From assembly GCA_029237915.1 (NCBI GenBank), contig JAQWHD010000065.1:1-64000 (forward strand): a DNA stretch of 64,000 bases, in the 5' to 3' direction. Position numbers and translations under genes: made by a program. Positions 44,823 through 52,569 of this stretch are shown here, piece by piece; position 1 is the stretch's first letter; the number at the start of each line of letters is the position of its first letter. The stretch is from Thalassotalea sp. GTDB lineage: Bacteria; Pseudomonadota; Gammaproteobacteria; Enterobacterales; Alteromonadaceae. A model generated the notes under the pieces. That model saw nothing but the letters and a program-made list of their open reading frames with translations, searched no databases and was not told the origin of the DNA.

Positions 44823-45233
44823 TTGACTACTTTATCTTCAAAGCATGCACAATTAGTTAGTGCAGCCAAGCAAGCCTATGATAATGCCTATGCACCTTAT
44901 AGTAAGTTCTATGTAGGTGCCGCTGCACTTTGTCAAAACGGTGATATTGTTAGTGGCTGTAATGTCGAAAATGCATCTTATGGTTTAACGGTTTGTGCTG
45001 AACGTAATTGTATTGCTCAGGCGGTGATCGCTGGCGAACAAGAGTTCGACACCATTGTAATATATACCGAGCAGATAAAGCTGACTCCGCCTTGTGGTGC
45101 TTGTAGACAAGTTATTGCTGAATTTTTTAATCAAGATGCTGTTGTTACTGCTACTAATCACTTGGGTGATGTTGTGCATTGGCAAGTTAAACAACTATTG
45201 CCAGATGCTTTCACTCCGAAAGACTTATCTTAA
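44823..45233 (+). CDS. cdd: cytidine deaminase
   Basis: Deaminates cytidine and deoxycytidine to uridine forms in the cytoplasm (pyrimidine salvage). A compact homotetrameric type, 136 aa. Zinc ligands Cys58 (TVCAERNC, with Glu60 as proton shuttle), Cys91 and Cys94 (PPCGAC) are all present, as is NVENASYG for ribose binding. The start must be TTG at 44823; no other methionine or start lies early enough and AGAGA is 8-12 bases upstream. It is 20 bp from deoA, so the two form a nucleoside-salvage operon. Confidence 0.93.
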   Translation: MTTLSSKHAQLVSAAKQAYDNAYAPYSKFYVGAAALCQNGDIVSGCNVENASYGLTVCAERNCIAQAVIAGEQEFDTIVIYTEQIKLTPPCGACRQVIAEFFNQDAVVTATNHLGDVVHWQVKQLLPDAFTPKDLS

Positions 45234-45253
45234 AAACCACAAGGTACTCGACT

Positions 45254-46576
45254 ATGACACAACAGCTTTTACCACAAGAAATTATTCGCTGTAAGCGCGA
45301 TGGTGAGTCACTTAATAACGAGCAGATAAAAGCGTTTGTTACTGGGCTTGTAGATCACAGCTTTAATGATGCACAAGTCGGTGCTATGGCTATGTCGATC
45401 CGTTTGCAAGGTATGAATATAGATGAAACTGTTGCCTTAACTCAGCAGATGATGCATTCAGGAGTGGTTTTATCTTGGTCAGATCTTAATGGTCCGATTG
45501 TCGATAAGCATTCAACTGGCGGTGTAGGAGATAAGGTTAGTTTTATGTTGGCAGCCATTGTGGCGGCCAATGGTGGTTATGTGCCGATGATTTCTGGCAG
45601 GGGACTTGGTCATACTGGTGGTACCGTTGATAAGTTAGAGAGTATTTCAGGCTTTAATGTCACCCCAAGTAATGAGCAATTTCAAGCGATTGTGAAAGAT
45701 GTAGGTATGGCCATTATTGCCCAAACGGATAATCTAGCTCCTGCAGATAAGCGCTTGTATGGTATAAGAGATATAACTGCAACAGTGGATTCCATTCCTT
45801 TAATCACCGCGTCTATCTTGTCTAAAAAACTTGCCGCAGGGCTAGATAACTTAGTTATGGATATTAAAGTAGGCAATGGTGCGCAAATGCATAACATTGA
45901 TGATGCTAGAGTCTTAGGGCAAAGTATTGTTGATGTTGCTAATGGTGCAGGTGTTAAAACTCAAGCCATTATTACCGATATGAACCAAGTATTAGGTAAT
46001 AGCGCCGGTAATGCGTTAGAAATTAAAGAAACGTTGGATTATTTATCTGGAGTGTATCGTGAACCACGATTACATCAAGTGGTAACATCTTTAGCTGCTG
46101 CTATGTTAGTTGACAGTAAACTAGCGACCAATAACACCCAGGCTATAACTCTGATAGAAACTAGCTTAAATAACGGTAAAGCCGCTGAAGTTTTCGAAAA
46201 AATGGTTTGTGCGCTTGGTGGATCTGCTGATTTATTTACTAAACCTTGGCAAGTAATGCCGCAAGCTAAGGTTGTGCAAGATATCTGCGCGCCACAAGCT
46301 GGCTACCTAACAGCAATGCAAACAAGGGATATTGGCATGGCAGTCGTTGCGCTTGGCGGTGGTCGAGTGGATAACAGCCAAAGTGTTGATCATAGTGTTG
46401 GCTTTGATGCGATATTGCCATTGGGATCTAAAGTAGCTAGCGGCGATGTAATTGCCCGCGTACATGCCAAAGATAAAGACAGCGCACTAAGTGCAATGCA
46501 AAACTATCTAACTGCACTCACTATCTCAGACCATGCTGAACCAGACCTGCCAGTGATCTACGAAACCATTAAGTAG
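45254..46576 (+). CDS. deoA: thymidine phosphorylase
   Basis: Splits thymidine and deoxyuridine to base plus deoxyribose-1-phosphate. The 440-aa length equals that of E. coli DeoA. The family signature over KHSTGGVGDKVS and the active-site region GRGLGHTGGTVDKLES (about residues 115-130) are intact. It is preceded by cdd at 20 bp, which supplies deoxyuridine, so the pair works in series. A strong terminator follows. No deoB, deoC or deoD in the window. Confidence 0.95.
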   Translation: MTQQLLPQEIIRCKRDGESLNNEQIKAFVTGLVDHSFNDAQVGAMAMSIRLQGMNIDETVALTQQMMHSGVVLSWSDLNGPIVDKHSTGGVGDKVSFMLAAIVAANGGYVPMISGRGLGHTGGTVDKLESISGFNVTPSNEQFQAIVKDVGMAIIAQTDNLAPADKRLYGIRDITATVDSIPLITASILSKKLAAGLDNLVMDIKVGNGAQMHNIDDARVLGQSIVDVANGAGVKTQAIITDMNQVLGNSAGNALEIKETLDYLSGVYREPRLHQVVTSLAAAMLVDSKLATNNTQAITLIETSLNNGKAAEVFEKMVCALGGSADLFTKPWQVMPQAKVVQDICAPQAGYLTAMQTRDIGMAVVALGGGRVDNSQSVDHSVGFDAILPLGSKVASGDVIARVHAKDKDSALSAMQNYLTALTISDHAEPDLPVIYETIK

Positions 46577-46613
46577 TAGTCATAGTAAGTTAATCACTAA
46601 AGTCGACATAATA

Positions 46614-46642
46614 AAAAGCTAGATTAAATCAATCTAGCTTTT
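46614..46642 (+). terminator. terminator of cdd-deoA
   Basis: AAAAGCTAGATT (46614-46625), loop AAATC, AATCTAGCTTTT (46631-46642), leading into TATATTTT. Confidence 0.9.
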
Positions 46643-46650
46643 ATATTTTC

Positions 46651-46704
46651 CTAACACCTAACACCTAACACCTAACACCTAACACCTAACACCTAACACC
46701 TAAC
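46651..46704. repeat. heptanucleotide tandem repeat (CTAACAC)n
   Basis: The unit CTAACAC is repeated seven times plus five bases (54 bp) without interruption. It starts just after the deoA terminator and runs through the stop codon (46700-46702) of the convergent peroxiredoxin-like gene. Such short arrays are prone to copy-number slippage. No function is evident. Confidence 0.95.
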
Positions 46705-47344
46705 TTTTTTCTACCACTAATCTTGCTGCATGTAATAACAATTCTGGTGCTAGTCTTACTTTATAATTTGGGTTTACGTATTGAAAGTGTACTAAGCCAT
46801 CACTGTCGATTACGTAAATTGCCGGTGCAGGTAACACTAAACGTTTCTCCCCAGCAGCATTCTTTTGTAGAGGGTTTTGTAAATTCATTTTAGCTAAGTA
46901 GCGTTCGGTTACTTTTTGTGAGGCAAAAAAGGCTAAACCAAATTCTTTACTAAGAGTTGAGTGGTAATCAGATAACAGGGTGTAGCTTAACTTTTTATCT
47001 TTAAGGCTTTTCTGTAAATCAGCGGTAGCGTCGGTTGATATGCCGACTAATTGAAAGCCTAGATTAGTTAAATCTTTTTCAATAGCCTGTAATTGACCCA
47101 TCTGTACATTACAAAATGGACACCAACCGCCACGATAAAAAAATAAAATAGTCGGCTTATTGTTAATAACAGCACTTAATAATATGTCTTTGCCATTAAT
47201 GTCGGTTGTCTTTACATCAGGTACCTGTTGACCAACTAATAATGGTGTAACGCTACCAGCAGACTCCGCAATTGTTTTATCGGCCGCTGTAACATTGAAG
47301 CTGGCAAGGATAAATAAACTTAAAAATAGATAAACTTTATGCAC
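46700..47344 (-). CDS. exported peroxiredoxin-like (AhpC/TSA) protein
   Basis: Thioredoxin-fold redox protein, 214 aa, with signal peptide (cleaved near VTA-ADK, residue 20). The redoxin motif FFYRGGWCPFC carries Cys75 and Cys78 (CPFC), and the later GISTDATADLQKSL and APAIYVIDSDG segments are family-typical. It may be a periplasmic peroxide-reducing or disulfide-active protein. Monocistronic, with the promoter region shared with the divergent Fur-box-preceded porin operon. The last codon and stop fall inside the (CTAACAC)n array, so the C-terminus could vary if the array length changed. Confidence 0.85.
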   Translation of the reverse strand: MHKVYLFLSLFILASFNVTAADKTIAESAGSVTPLLVGQQVPDVKTTDINGKDILLSAVINNKPTILFFYRGGWCPFCNVQMGQLQAIEKDLTNLGFQLVGISTDATADLQKSLKDKKLSYTLLSDYHSTLSKEFGLAFFASQKVTERYLAKMNLQNPLQKNAAGEKRLVLPAPAIYVIDSDGLVHFQYVNPNYKVRLAPELLLHAARLVVEKS

Positions 47345-47442
47345 AATAATCTCTTTATTTGATAATGAAGTAACTAATAGACCTGAGTATTTCTATAAAT
47401 ATTGCACTAGATCAAAAAAAACACAACTAAATTAAAAATACA

Positions 47443-47461
47443 AATGAGAATGGTTTGCATT
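47443..47461. promoter_or_regulatory. Fur box candidate before the porin/FMN/PepSY genes
   Basis: AATGAGAATGGTTTGCATT resembles the 19-bp gammaproteobacterial Fur box (AATGAGAATNATTTGCATT); only one base differs from that common form. It lies 71 bp before the porin start and also upstream of the divergent peroxiredoxin-like gene. Confidence 0.65.
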
Positions 47462-47531
47462 TAGATTTGGGTTGGTTTAATATTGCCGCAATTAAAAACA
47501 TAAAACATATTTTAAATTTTCTGGGATCATT

Positions 47532-48755
47532 ATGAAACGCTCATTAATCGCTACTACTTTATTAAGCTTGTTTGCTGTTAGTTCAGTAAATGCTGCACAA
47601 GAAACTACATCAGAAACTGCTGAATTACGTAAAATCATTGCCGAGCAAGATAAAATTTTAAAAGATCTTGAGCGTCGTTTAGATGAAACTGATCAACGTG
47701 TTGAAGCTACAGCAGACGCTGTTGATAGTGCAAGTACATCAAGTAATGCAACAACCATTGGTGGCTATGGTGAACTACATTACAACAATATTAGCGATAA
47801 TAATGACTCTGCAGACGATAAAAAAGAAATCGACTTCCATCGTTTTGTTTTATTCTTTGGTAAAGAATTTAACTCGACTACACGTTTTTTCTCTGAATTT
47901 GAACTTGAACATGCGTTGTCTGGTGATGATAAAGCAGGCGAAGTAGAATTAGAGCAAGCTTATATCGAACACGATATTAATGACCAGTTAACGACTCAGT
48001 TTGGTGTGTTCTTAGTGCCTGTCGGATTAATGAATGAAACGCATGAGCCACCAACATTTTATGGTGTAGAGCGTAACCCGGTTGAGAAAAATATTTTACC
48101 TACTACGTGGTGGGAAGCCGGTGCTAATTTAAATTATAAGCCGACAGCTGGTTGGTCTATTGATACAGCATTTCACTCTGGTTTAGACATTAGTGAGAAA
48201 GGCTCTTACAAACCTCGTGATGGTCGTAGTAAAGTTTCTGAAGCTGCAGCAGATGCCTTTGCCTTTACTGGTCGTGTAAGCTACACAGCTATTCCTGGGT
48301 TACAGCTTGCTGCATCGGTTCAATATCAAGAAGATATTACCCAAGGTGGTTTAGTTAATGTTGGTGGTGTTGAAACTGCCGTTGATGAAGCATCAGCTAC
48401 ATTGTTAACAGCACATGCTGTTTATCAAATTAATAAATTTACCGTTAAAGCGTTATACGCCACTTGGGATATCGACGGCAATGAAGCTGAAGTTTTAGGC
48501 CGTGATGAGCAATCAGGTTACTATATTGAACCATCATATAAATTAAACGATGAGTTTGGTGTTTTTGCTCGTTACAACATGTGGGATAACGAAGCAGGTA
48601 ATAGTGACGATACTGAAATTGAGCAAGTAAATTTTGGTATTAATTATTACTTACATGAAAATGTAGTAATTAAAGCCGATTACGAAATTCAAGATGGCAA
48701 AGATGATGCCATTGATAAAGACGGCTTTAACTTAGGCATGGGTTACCAGTTCTAA
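47532..48755 (+). CDS. OprO/P-like porin with coiled-coil N-terminus
   Basis: Outer-membrane porin, 407 aa. A signal peptide (VNA-AQE, residue 22) is followed by a coiled coil (about 26-70, ELRKIIAEQDKILKDLERRL) and a beta-barrel ending in phenylalanine. DFHRFVLFFGKEF and QFGVFLVPVGLMNETHEPP match the phosphate-selective-porin-like family (OprO/P). The family name does not fix its cargo. A Fur box sits upstream, and the next two genes, an FMN-binding protein and a PepSY membrane protein, suggest it takes part in iron acquisition. Confidence 0.8.
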   Translation: MKRSLIATTLLSLFAVSSVNAAQETTSETAELRKIIAEQDKILKDLERRLDETDQRVEATADAVDSASTSSNATTIGGYGELHYNNISDNNDSADDKKEIDFHRFVLFFGKEFNSTTRFFSEFELEHALSGDDKAGEVELEQAYIEHDINDQLTTQFGVFLVPVGLMNETHEPPTFYGVERNPVEKNILPTTWWEAGANLNYKPTAGWSIDTAFHSGLDISEKGSYKPRDGRSKVSEAAADAFAFTGRVSYTAIPGLQLAASVQYQEDITQGGLVNVGGVETAVDEASATLLTAHAVYQINKFTVKALYATWDIDGNEAEVLGRDEQSGYYIEPSYKLNDEFGVFARYNMWDNEAGNSDDTEIEQVNFGINYYLHENVVIKADYEIQDGKDDAIDKDGFNLGMGYQF

Positions 48756-48782
48756 ATTAGTTAGAACAATTTGATTCTGATT

Positions 48783-48820
48783 AAAGTGGGCTTGCTATTA
48801 AAATGGTATGCTCACTTTTG
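48783..48820 (+). terminator. terminator or attenuator after the porin
   Basis: AAAGTGGGC (48783-48791) pairs, with one wobble, with GCTCACTTT (48810-48818); a TTTTG stretch overlaps the end. It likely lowers transcription into the next two genes rather than stopping it fully. Confidence 0.55.
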
Positions 48821-48876
48821 TCGTTATATTTATCCACAATATTATTTGGATAATAGCTATTTAAATTAGGTGTGAA

Positions 48877-49398
48877 ATGAAAACGTTAGTATTAATCTTG
48901 TCATTATTGTTAAGTTGCTCTGTTATGGCTGAGCAGGTTATTCAAGCACCTGACGAATTTGTTAATCAGGCTTTTAGTTCTGACACACCTAAGGCCAAAA
49001 CCTTATGGCTGAATAAAGAGCAAAAAGCTGAAATAGCCGATATTTTACAGCACAATTATAATCGTTTACGCATTCGCTACTGGCCGCAAGATGAGCGTAG
49101 TGTGTGGGTACTAGAAGAAATTGGTAAAGAAGCTCCAATCACGGTTGGCTTGGTGGTTGAGAAACAACAACTCAAACAAATAAAAGTGCTCATTTATCGT
49201 GAAAGCCGTGGTGATGAAGTTAAAGCAGATTTTTTTACTAATCAATTTATCGATGCAAAATTAATAGAAAACAAACAATTAGATAAGCAGATTGATGGTA
49301 TTACTGGAGCAACCTTGTCGGTACGTGCATTAACTAAATTGGCACGTATGGCCCTTTGGTTAGATCAAGAACGGTTAAATCAAGAGCGAGCAAAATAA
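48877..49398 (+). CDS. exported FMN-binding domain protein
   Basis: 173 aa with a signal peptide (VMA-EQV, residue 18). Near the end, IDGITGATLS (about residues 139-148) is the FMN-attachment motif found in NqrC/RnfG-like domains, where ApbE links FMN covalently. It is thus a periplasmic flavoprotein electron carrier. The next gene, a PepSY-associated membrane protein, lies 2 bp downstream and could relay electrons across the membrane. With a Fur box upstream of the cluster, reduction of ferric iron or ferrisiderophore is plausible, though unproven. Confidence 0.82.
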   Translation: MKTLVLILSLLLSCSVMAEQVIQAPDEFVNQAFSSDTPKAKTLWLNKEQKAEIADILQHNYNRLRIRYWPQDERSVWVLEEIGKEAPITVGLVVEKQQLKQIKVLIYRESRGDEVKADFFTNQFIDAKLIENKQLDKQIDGITGATLSVRALTKLARMALWLDQERLNQERAK

Positions 49399-49400
49399 TC

Positions 49401-50177
49401 ATGGTAAGAAGAGGCAACCGCTCAGTACATGTCCGATTAATTAAACATTTGCGTGAAACTCATCGCCAATTGGGGATGTTACTTGCCTTTTTTATGATAT
49501 TTTTAGCGCTTACCGGAATTATGATTAATCACGGTAATTCCCTAAGTTTGGACCGATCTAAAGTTGAAGTTAATTGGATACTCGATCACTATAATATTGA
49601 AGCTCCTGATAAGGTTTTAAAATTTTCATTAGCTAAAAATAAAAGTGCACTATTTGTTGTTGGCAAACAGGTGTGGCTTGCGAATACCTTATTATTTACT
49701 GCCGATAATGACATTAATTCAGCTGCTATTTGGCAACAGTTTATCATAATAAGTGGCGATGATAATTTACGCTTATATAACCATGCCGGACAATTAGTTG
49801 ATGTTATGGACAAAGCCTCTGGCTTACCAACCAATATTCAAGGGCTCGCTGTTAATGGCAATAATATCTACTTACAAACCGCGCAAGGGATATTCTTAAG
49901 TAACGATGAACTGTATAGTTGGCAGCTACAATCTAAAGATAAAGCCTTAGATAACTGGTCAAAAGCCTCAACGATTTCTGCAGCAGAGATAAAGCATTAT
50001 CAACAGCTATATCGCCAACAAATCCTTAGTTGGGAGCGAGTTGTATTAGACATTCATAGTGGACGTTTCTTTGCTAGCTTAGGCGTTTTGTTTATGGACT
50101 TGGTAGCGCTATTTATTATTATTTTGTCGTTATCTGGAATTTATATGTGGATAAGACAAGCCCGCGCTCGTCATTAA
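49401..50177 (+). CDS. PepSY-associated transmembrane protein
   Basis: 258 aa inner-membrane protein. I take ATG 49401, 2 bp after the preceding stop, over an in-frame TTG at 49356 inside it. One helix lies near the N-terminus (LGMLLAFFMIFLALTGIMIN, about residues 30-50), a periplasmic region with beta-propeller-like segments follows (about 55-200), and a second helix ends the protein (about 230-250, with a WIRQARAR tail). The RETHRQLGM...ALTGIMINH pattern is that of PepSY-TM proteins, many of which reduce or import iron chelates. It forms a pair with the FMN-binding protein. Confidence 0.8.
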   Translation: MVRRGNRSVHVRLIKHLRETHRQLGMLLAFFMIFLALTGIMINHGNSLSLDRSKVEVNWILDHYNIEAPDKVLKFSLAKNKSALFVVGKQVWLANTLLFTADNDINSAAIWQQFIIISGDDNLRLYNHAGQLVDVMDKASGLPTNIQGLAVNGNNIYLQTAQGIFLSNDELYSWQLQSKDKALDNWSKASTISAAEIKHYQQLYRQQILSWERVVLDIHSGRFFASLGVLFMDLVALFIIILSLSGIYMWIRQARARH

Positions 50178-50266
50178 TTTTTATTTAAGTAGCGCTTTTA
50201 AAATTTTCCTAATCGATTGATTATTGAGTATAATCAAGACTACTCTGTACTCGTTAGGAACTTTTA

Positions 50267-52021
50267 ATGGGCGACCTTAGCTCTGCTATTATTTTTCTTT
50301 TTGCCGCGGTTATCGCGGTGCCTATCTTTACTCGTTTTAAATTGGGTGCCATTCTCGGTTACCTTGCAGCTGGCGTTATTATTGGTCCATCGGTATTAGC
50401 GTTAATAAGCGATCCTGACCAAATTCTTCATGTTGCCGAGCTCGGCGTGGTGTTTCTACTGTTCATTATTGGTTTAGAGCTTGAGCCTGAAAAATTATTA
50501 CGTATGCGTAATACAATATTATTCATTGGCGGTGGTCAGCTCATACTAACTAGCGCCATTATTATTGGCATCTTGTTACTACTCAATTTGCAATGGCAAA
50601 TAGCTGTGGTTATTGGCTTAGGTTTAGCATTATCTTCTACTGCCTTTGCTATAGGGCTGATGACGGAGAAAAATATACTAAGAACTCCTCTTGGTCAAAA
50701 GGGCTTTTCAGTCTTGCTAATGCAAGATTTAGCAGTTATCCCTGTTTTACTTATTGTTACCGCATTATCTGGTGCACAAAACCCAGACGCTCCTGCTTGG
50801 TGGGTAACCTTATTAGCTGTAGCTGCGGTCTTGCTATCTGGCAGATATTTAATTAATCCTGTTTTGCGTCTGTTGTCTCGCTATGGTGGCTCAGAGGTTA
50901 TGACTGCGGCAGCATTACTTATTGTTATTGCGACTGCGCAAGTAATGCACTTAGCCGGTTTATCTATGGGCTTAGGCGCCTTTTTAGCAGGTATATTATT
51001 AGCTAACTCAAGTTTCAGACATCAACTAGAAGTAGAAATATCGCCATTTAAAGGCTTACTGCTTGGCTTGTTTTTTATTGCCGTAGGAATGAAACTCGAT
51101 TTAAATTTATTGGTTGAACAACCTCTATTAATTATTGGTGGTTGTATTTTATTGCTACTGATAAAAACTGTAATTCTTAGTTTATTATTGTCAGTAAACA
51201 AACAAGCCGGCACTCATCCTATCAAGGTAGCATTGATGCTAGCCCAAGGTGGTGAATTTGCTTTTGTGATCTTTGGTACGGCATTAAATGATGGCTTGCT
51301 CCCGTTAGCCTTGGCTGATCAATTGACTTTAATTGTTGGTTTATCGATGGCACTAACTGTGCCTTTAGTGATGCTTTATGAAAAACTGCAACAGGGTAAA
51401 GCTATTTTACCTGAATACGACACTCAGGCTGAAATAACTGAGCCGGAAGTGGTTATTGCTGGCTTTGGTCGTTTTGGGCAAATAACTGGTCGTATTTTAA
51501 CCGCCAACCATATCCCTTTCATCGCACTTGATAATAATGCTCAACATATTGAATTTATAAAACAATTTGGTAATAAAGTGTTTTTCGGTGACGCCACTAA
51601 GTTAAAGCTTTTAAAGGCTGCAGGACTCGAACATGCGAAAGTGATGTTTATTGCTGCTGATTCCGATAAACATGGTTTTGATATAGCGAAAGTTGTGCGT
51701 GAGCATTATCCACATATTAAAATTATTGCCCGCGCTAAGAGCCGTATAAGTGTGTTGAAATACAGAGATATTGGTGTTTACAGCAGTGTTCGTGAAATGT
51801 TTGATGGTAGTTTAGAGGCTGCTCGTTTAGTGTTGCAAGAATATGGATTTGATCAAGCAAGGGCCGAGAATATGGTTCGGGTTTTTAAACATCATGATGA
51901 AGAAATGCTAAATCAGTCATATCAAGATAACCAACAGCTAGATATGCAGGCGATGATAAAATTAAATAAGCAAGGCCGGGCTCAATTAGAAACCTTATTC
52001 AAACATGATATAGAAAATTAA
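50267..52021 (+). CDS. Kef-type CPA2 cation:proton antiporter with TrkA-N domain
   Basis: Inner-membrane antiporter, 584 aa. Twelve to thirteen helices (about residues 5-385) carry the CPA2 pattern, including LGYLAAGVIIGPS, LFIIGLELEP and LMQDLAVIPVL. A cytoplasmic RCK/TrkA-N domain (about 395-510) has the nucleotide loop VIAGFGRFGQ (GxGxxG-like) and GDATKLKLLKAAG. That architecture matches glutathione-gated K+ efflux KefB/KefC and relatives. No kefG/kefF partner is adjacent, so gating is unclear. It starts 89 bp after the PepSY gene and is followed 4 bp later by a DUF523 gene. Confidence 0.88.
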   Translation: MGDLSSAIIFLFAAVIAVPIFTRFKLGAILGYLAAGVIIGPSVLALISDPDQILHVAELGVVFLLFIIGLELEPEKLLRMRNTILFIGGGQLILTSAIIIGILLLLNLQWQIAVVIGLGLALSSTAFAIGLMTEKNILRTPLGQKGFSVLLMQDLAVIPVLLIVTALSGAQNPDAPAWWVTLLAVAAVLLSGRYLINPVLRLLSRYGGSEVMTAAALLIVIATAQVMHLAGLSMGLGAFLAGILLANSSFRHQLEVEISPFKGLLLGLFFIAVGMKLDLNLLVEQPLLIIGGCILLLLIKTVILSLLLSVNKQAGTHPIKVALMLAQGGEFAFVIFGTALNDGLLPLALADQLTLIVGLSMALTVPLVMLYEKLQQGKAILPEYDTQAEITEPEVVIAGFGRFGQITGRILTANHIPFIALDNNAQHIEFIKQFGNKVFFGDATKLKLLKAAGLEHAKVMFIAADSDKHGFDIAKVVREHYPHIKIIARAKSRISVLKYRDIGVYSSVREMFDGSLEAARLVLQEYGFDQARAENMVRVFKHHDEEMLNQSYQDNQQLDMQAMIKLNKQGRAQLETLFKHDIEN

Positions 52022-52025
52022 TATT

Positions 52026-52505
52026 ATGCTGGATCATAAGCCTAAAATTTTAATCAGCAGTTGTTTTCTCGGCAATAAAGTTCGTTACGATGGTGTCGCT
52101 AAACCAATATTGCATCCCCAACTCACTACTTGGCAGCTAAATCAGCAATTAATCGTTATATGCCCAGAAATGGCCGGTGGATTACCTGTGCCAAGGCCCA
52201 AAGCCGAGCAACTTAATGGTAAGGTTATTGATGAATATGGAAAGGATGTAAGCGCACAGTTTGTAGCTGGCGCGAAGCAAGCACTGCTGCTTTGTAAAGA
52301 GCACGATATACGTTATGCTCTGCTGAAAGAATTTAGCCCTTCTTGTGGCTCAGGTCATGTTTATGATGGTAGCTTTAAAGGCAATAAAATCACAGGTATG
52401 GGTGTCACAGCTCAATTATTAACTGAACATGGCATAAAGGTGTTTAGTGAGTTAACGTTAAATGAATTGATTTTAGCTGTTAACTCAGAACCCGAAACCG
52501 AATAG
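52026..52505 (+). CDS. DUF523 family protein (YbbK-like)
   Basis: 159-aa cytosolic protein. Hallmarks: an N-terminal ISSCFLGNKVRYDG, then CPEMAGGLPVPRP and LLKEFSPSCGSGHVYDG, with the conserved cysteines of the family. The function of DUF523 is unknown; some homologues are fused to DUF1722. It starts 4 bp after the antiporter gene and is surely cotranscribed. Confidence 0.9.
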   Translation: MLDHKPKILISSCFLGNKVRYDGVAKPILHPQLTTWQLNQQLIVICPEMAGGLPVPRPKAEQLNGKVIDEYGKDVSAQFVAGAKQALLLCKEHDIRYALLKEFSPSCGSGHVYDGSFKGNKITGMGVTAQLLTEHGIKVFSELTLNELILAVNSEPETE

Positions 52506-52569
52506 ATGATTAGTCATTATCTTTTAAATAATGAACTTGGTATCAAATTGTATAAAGAGTATTAGACCA

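Noticed and set aside
46651-46704. CRISPR or telomere-like array
   Set aside because: Units are seven bases with no spacers, and it lies inside a chromosome next to core genes; a simple tandem repeat.
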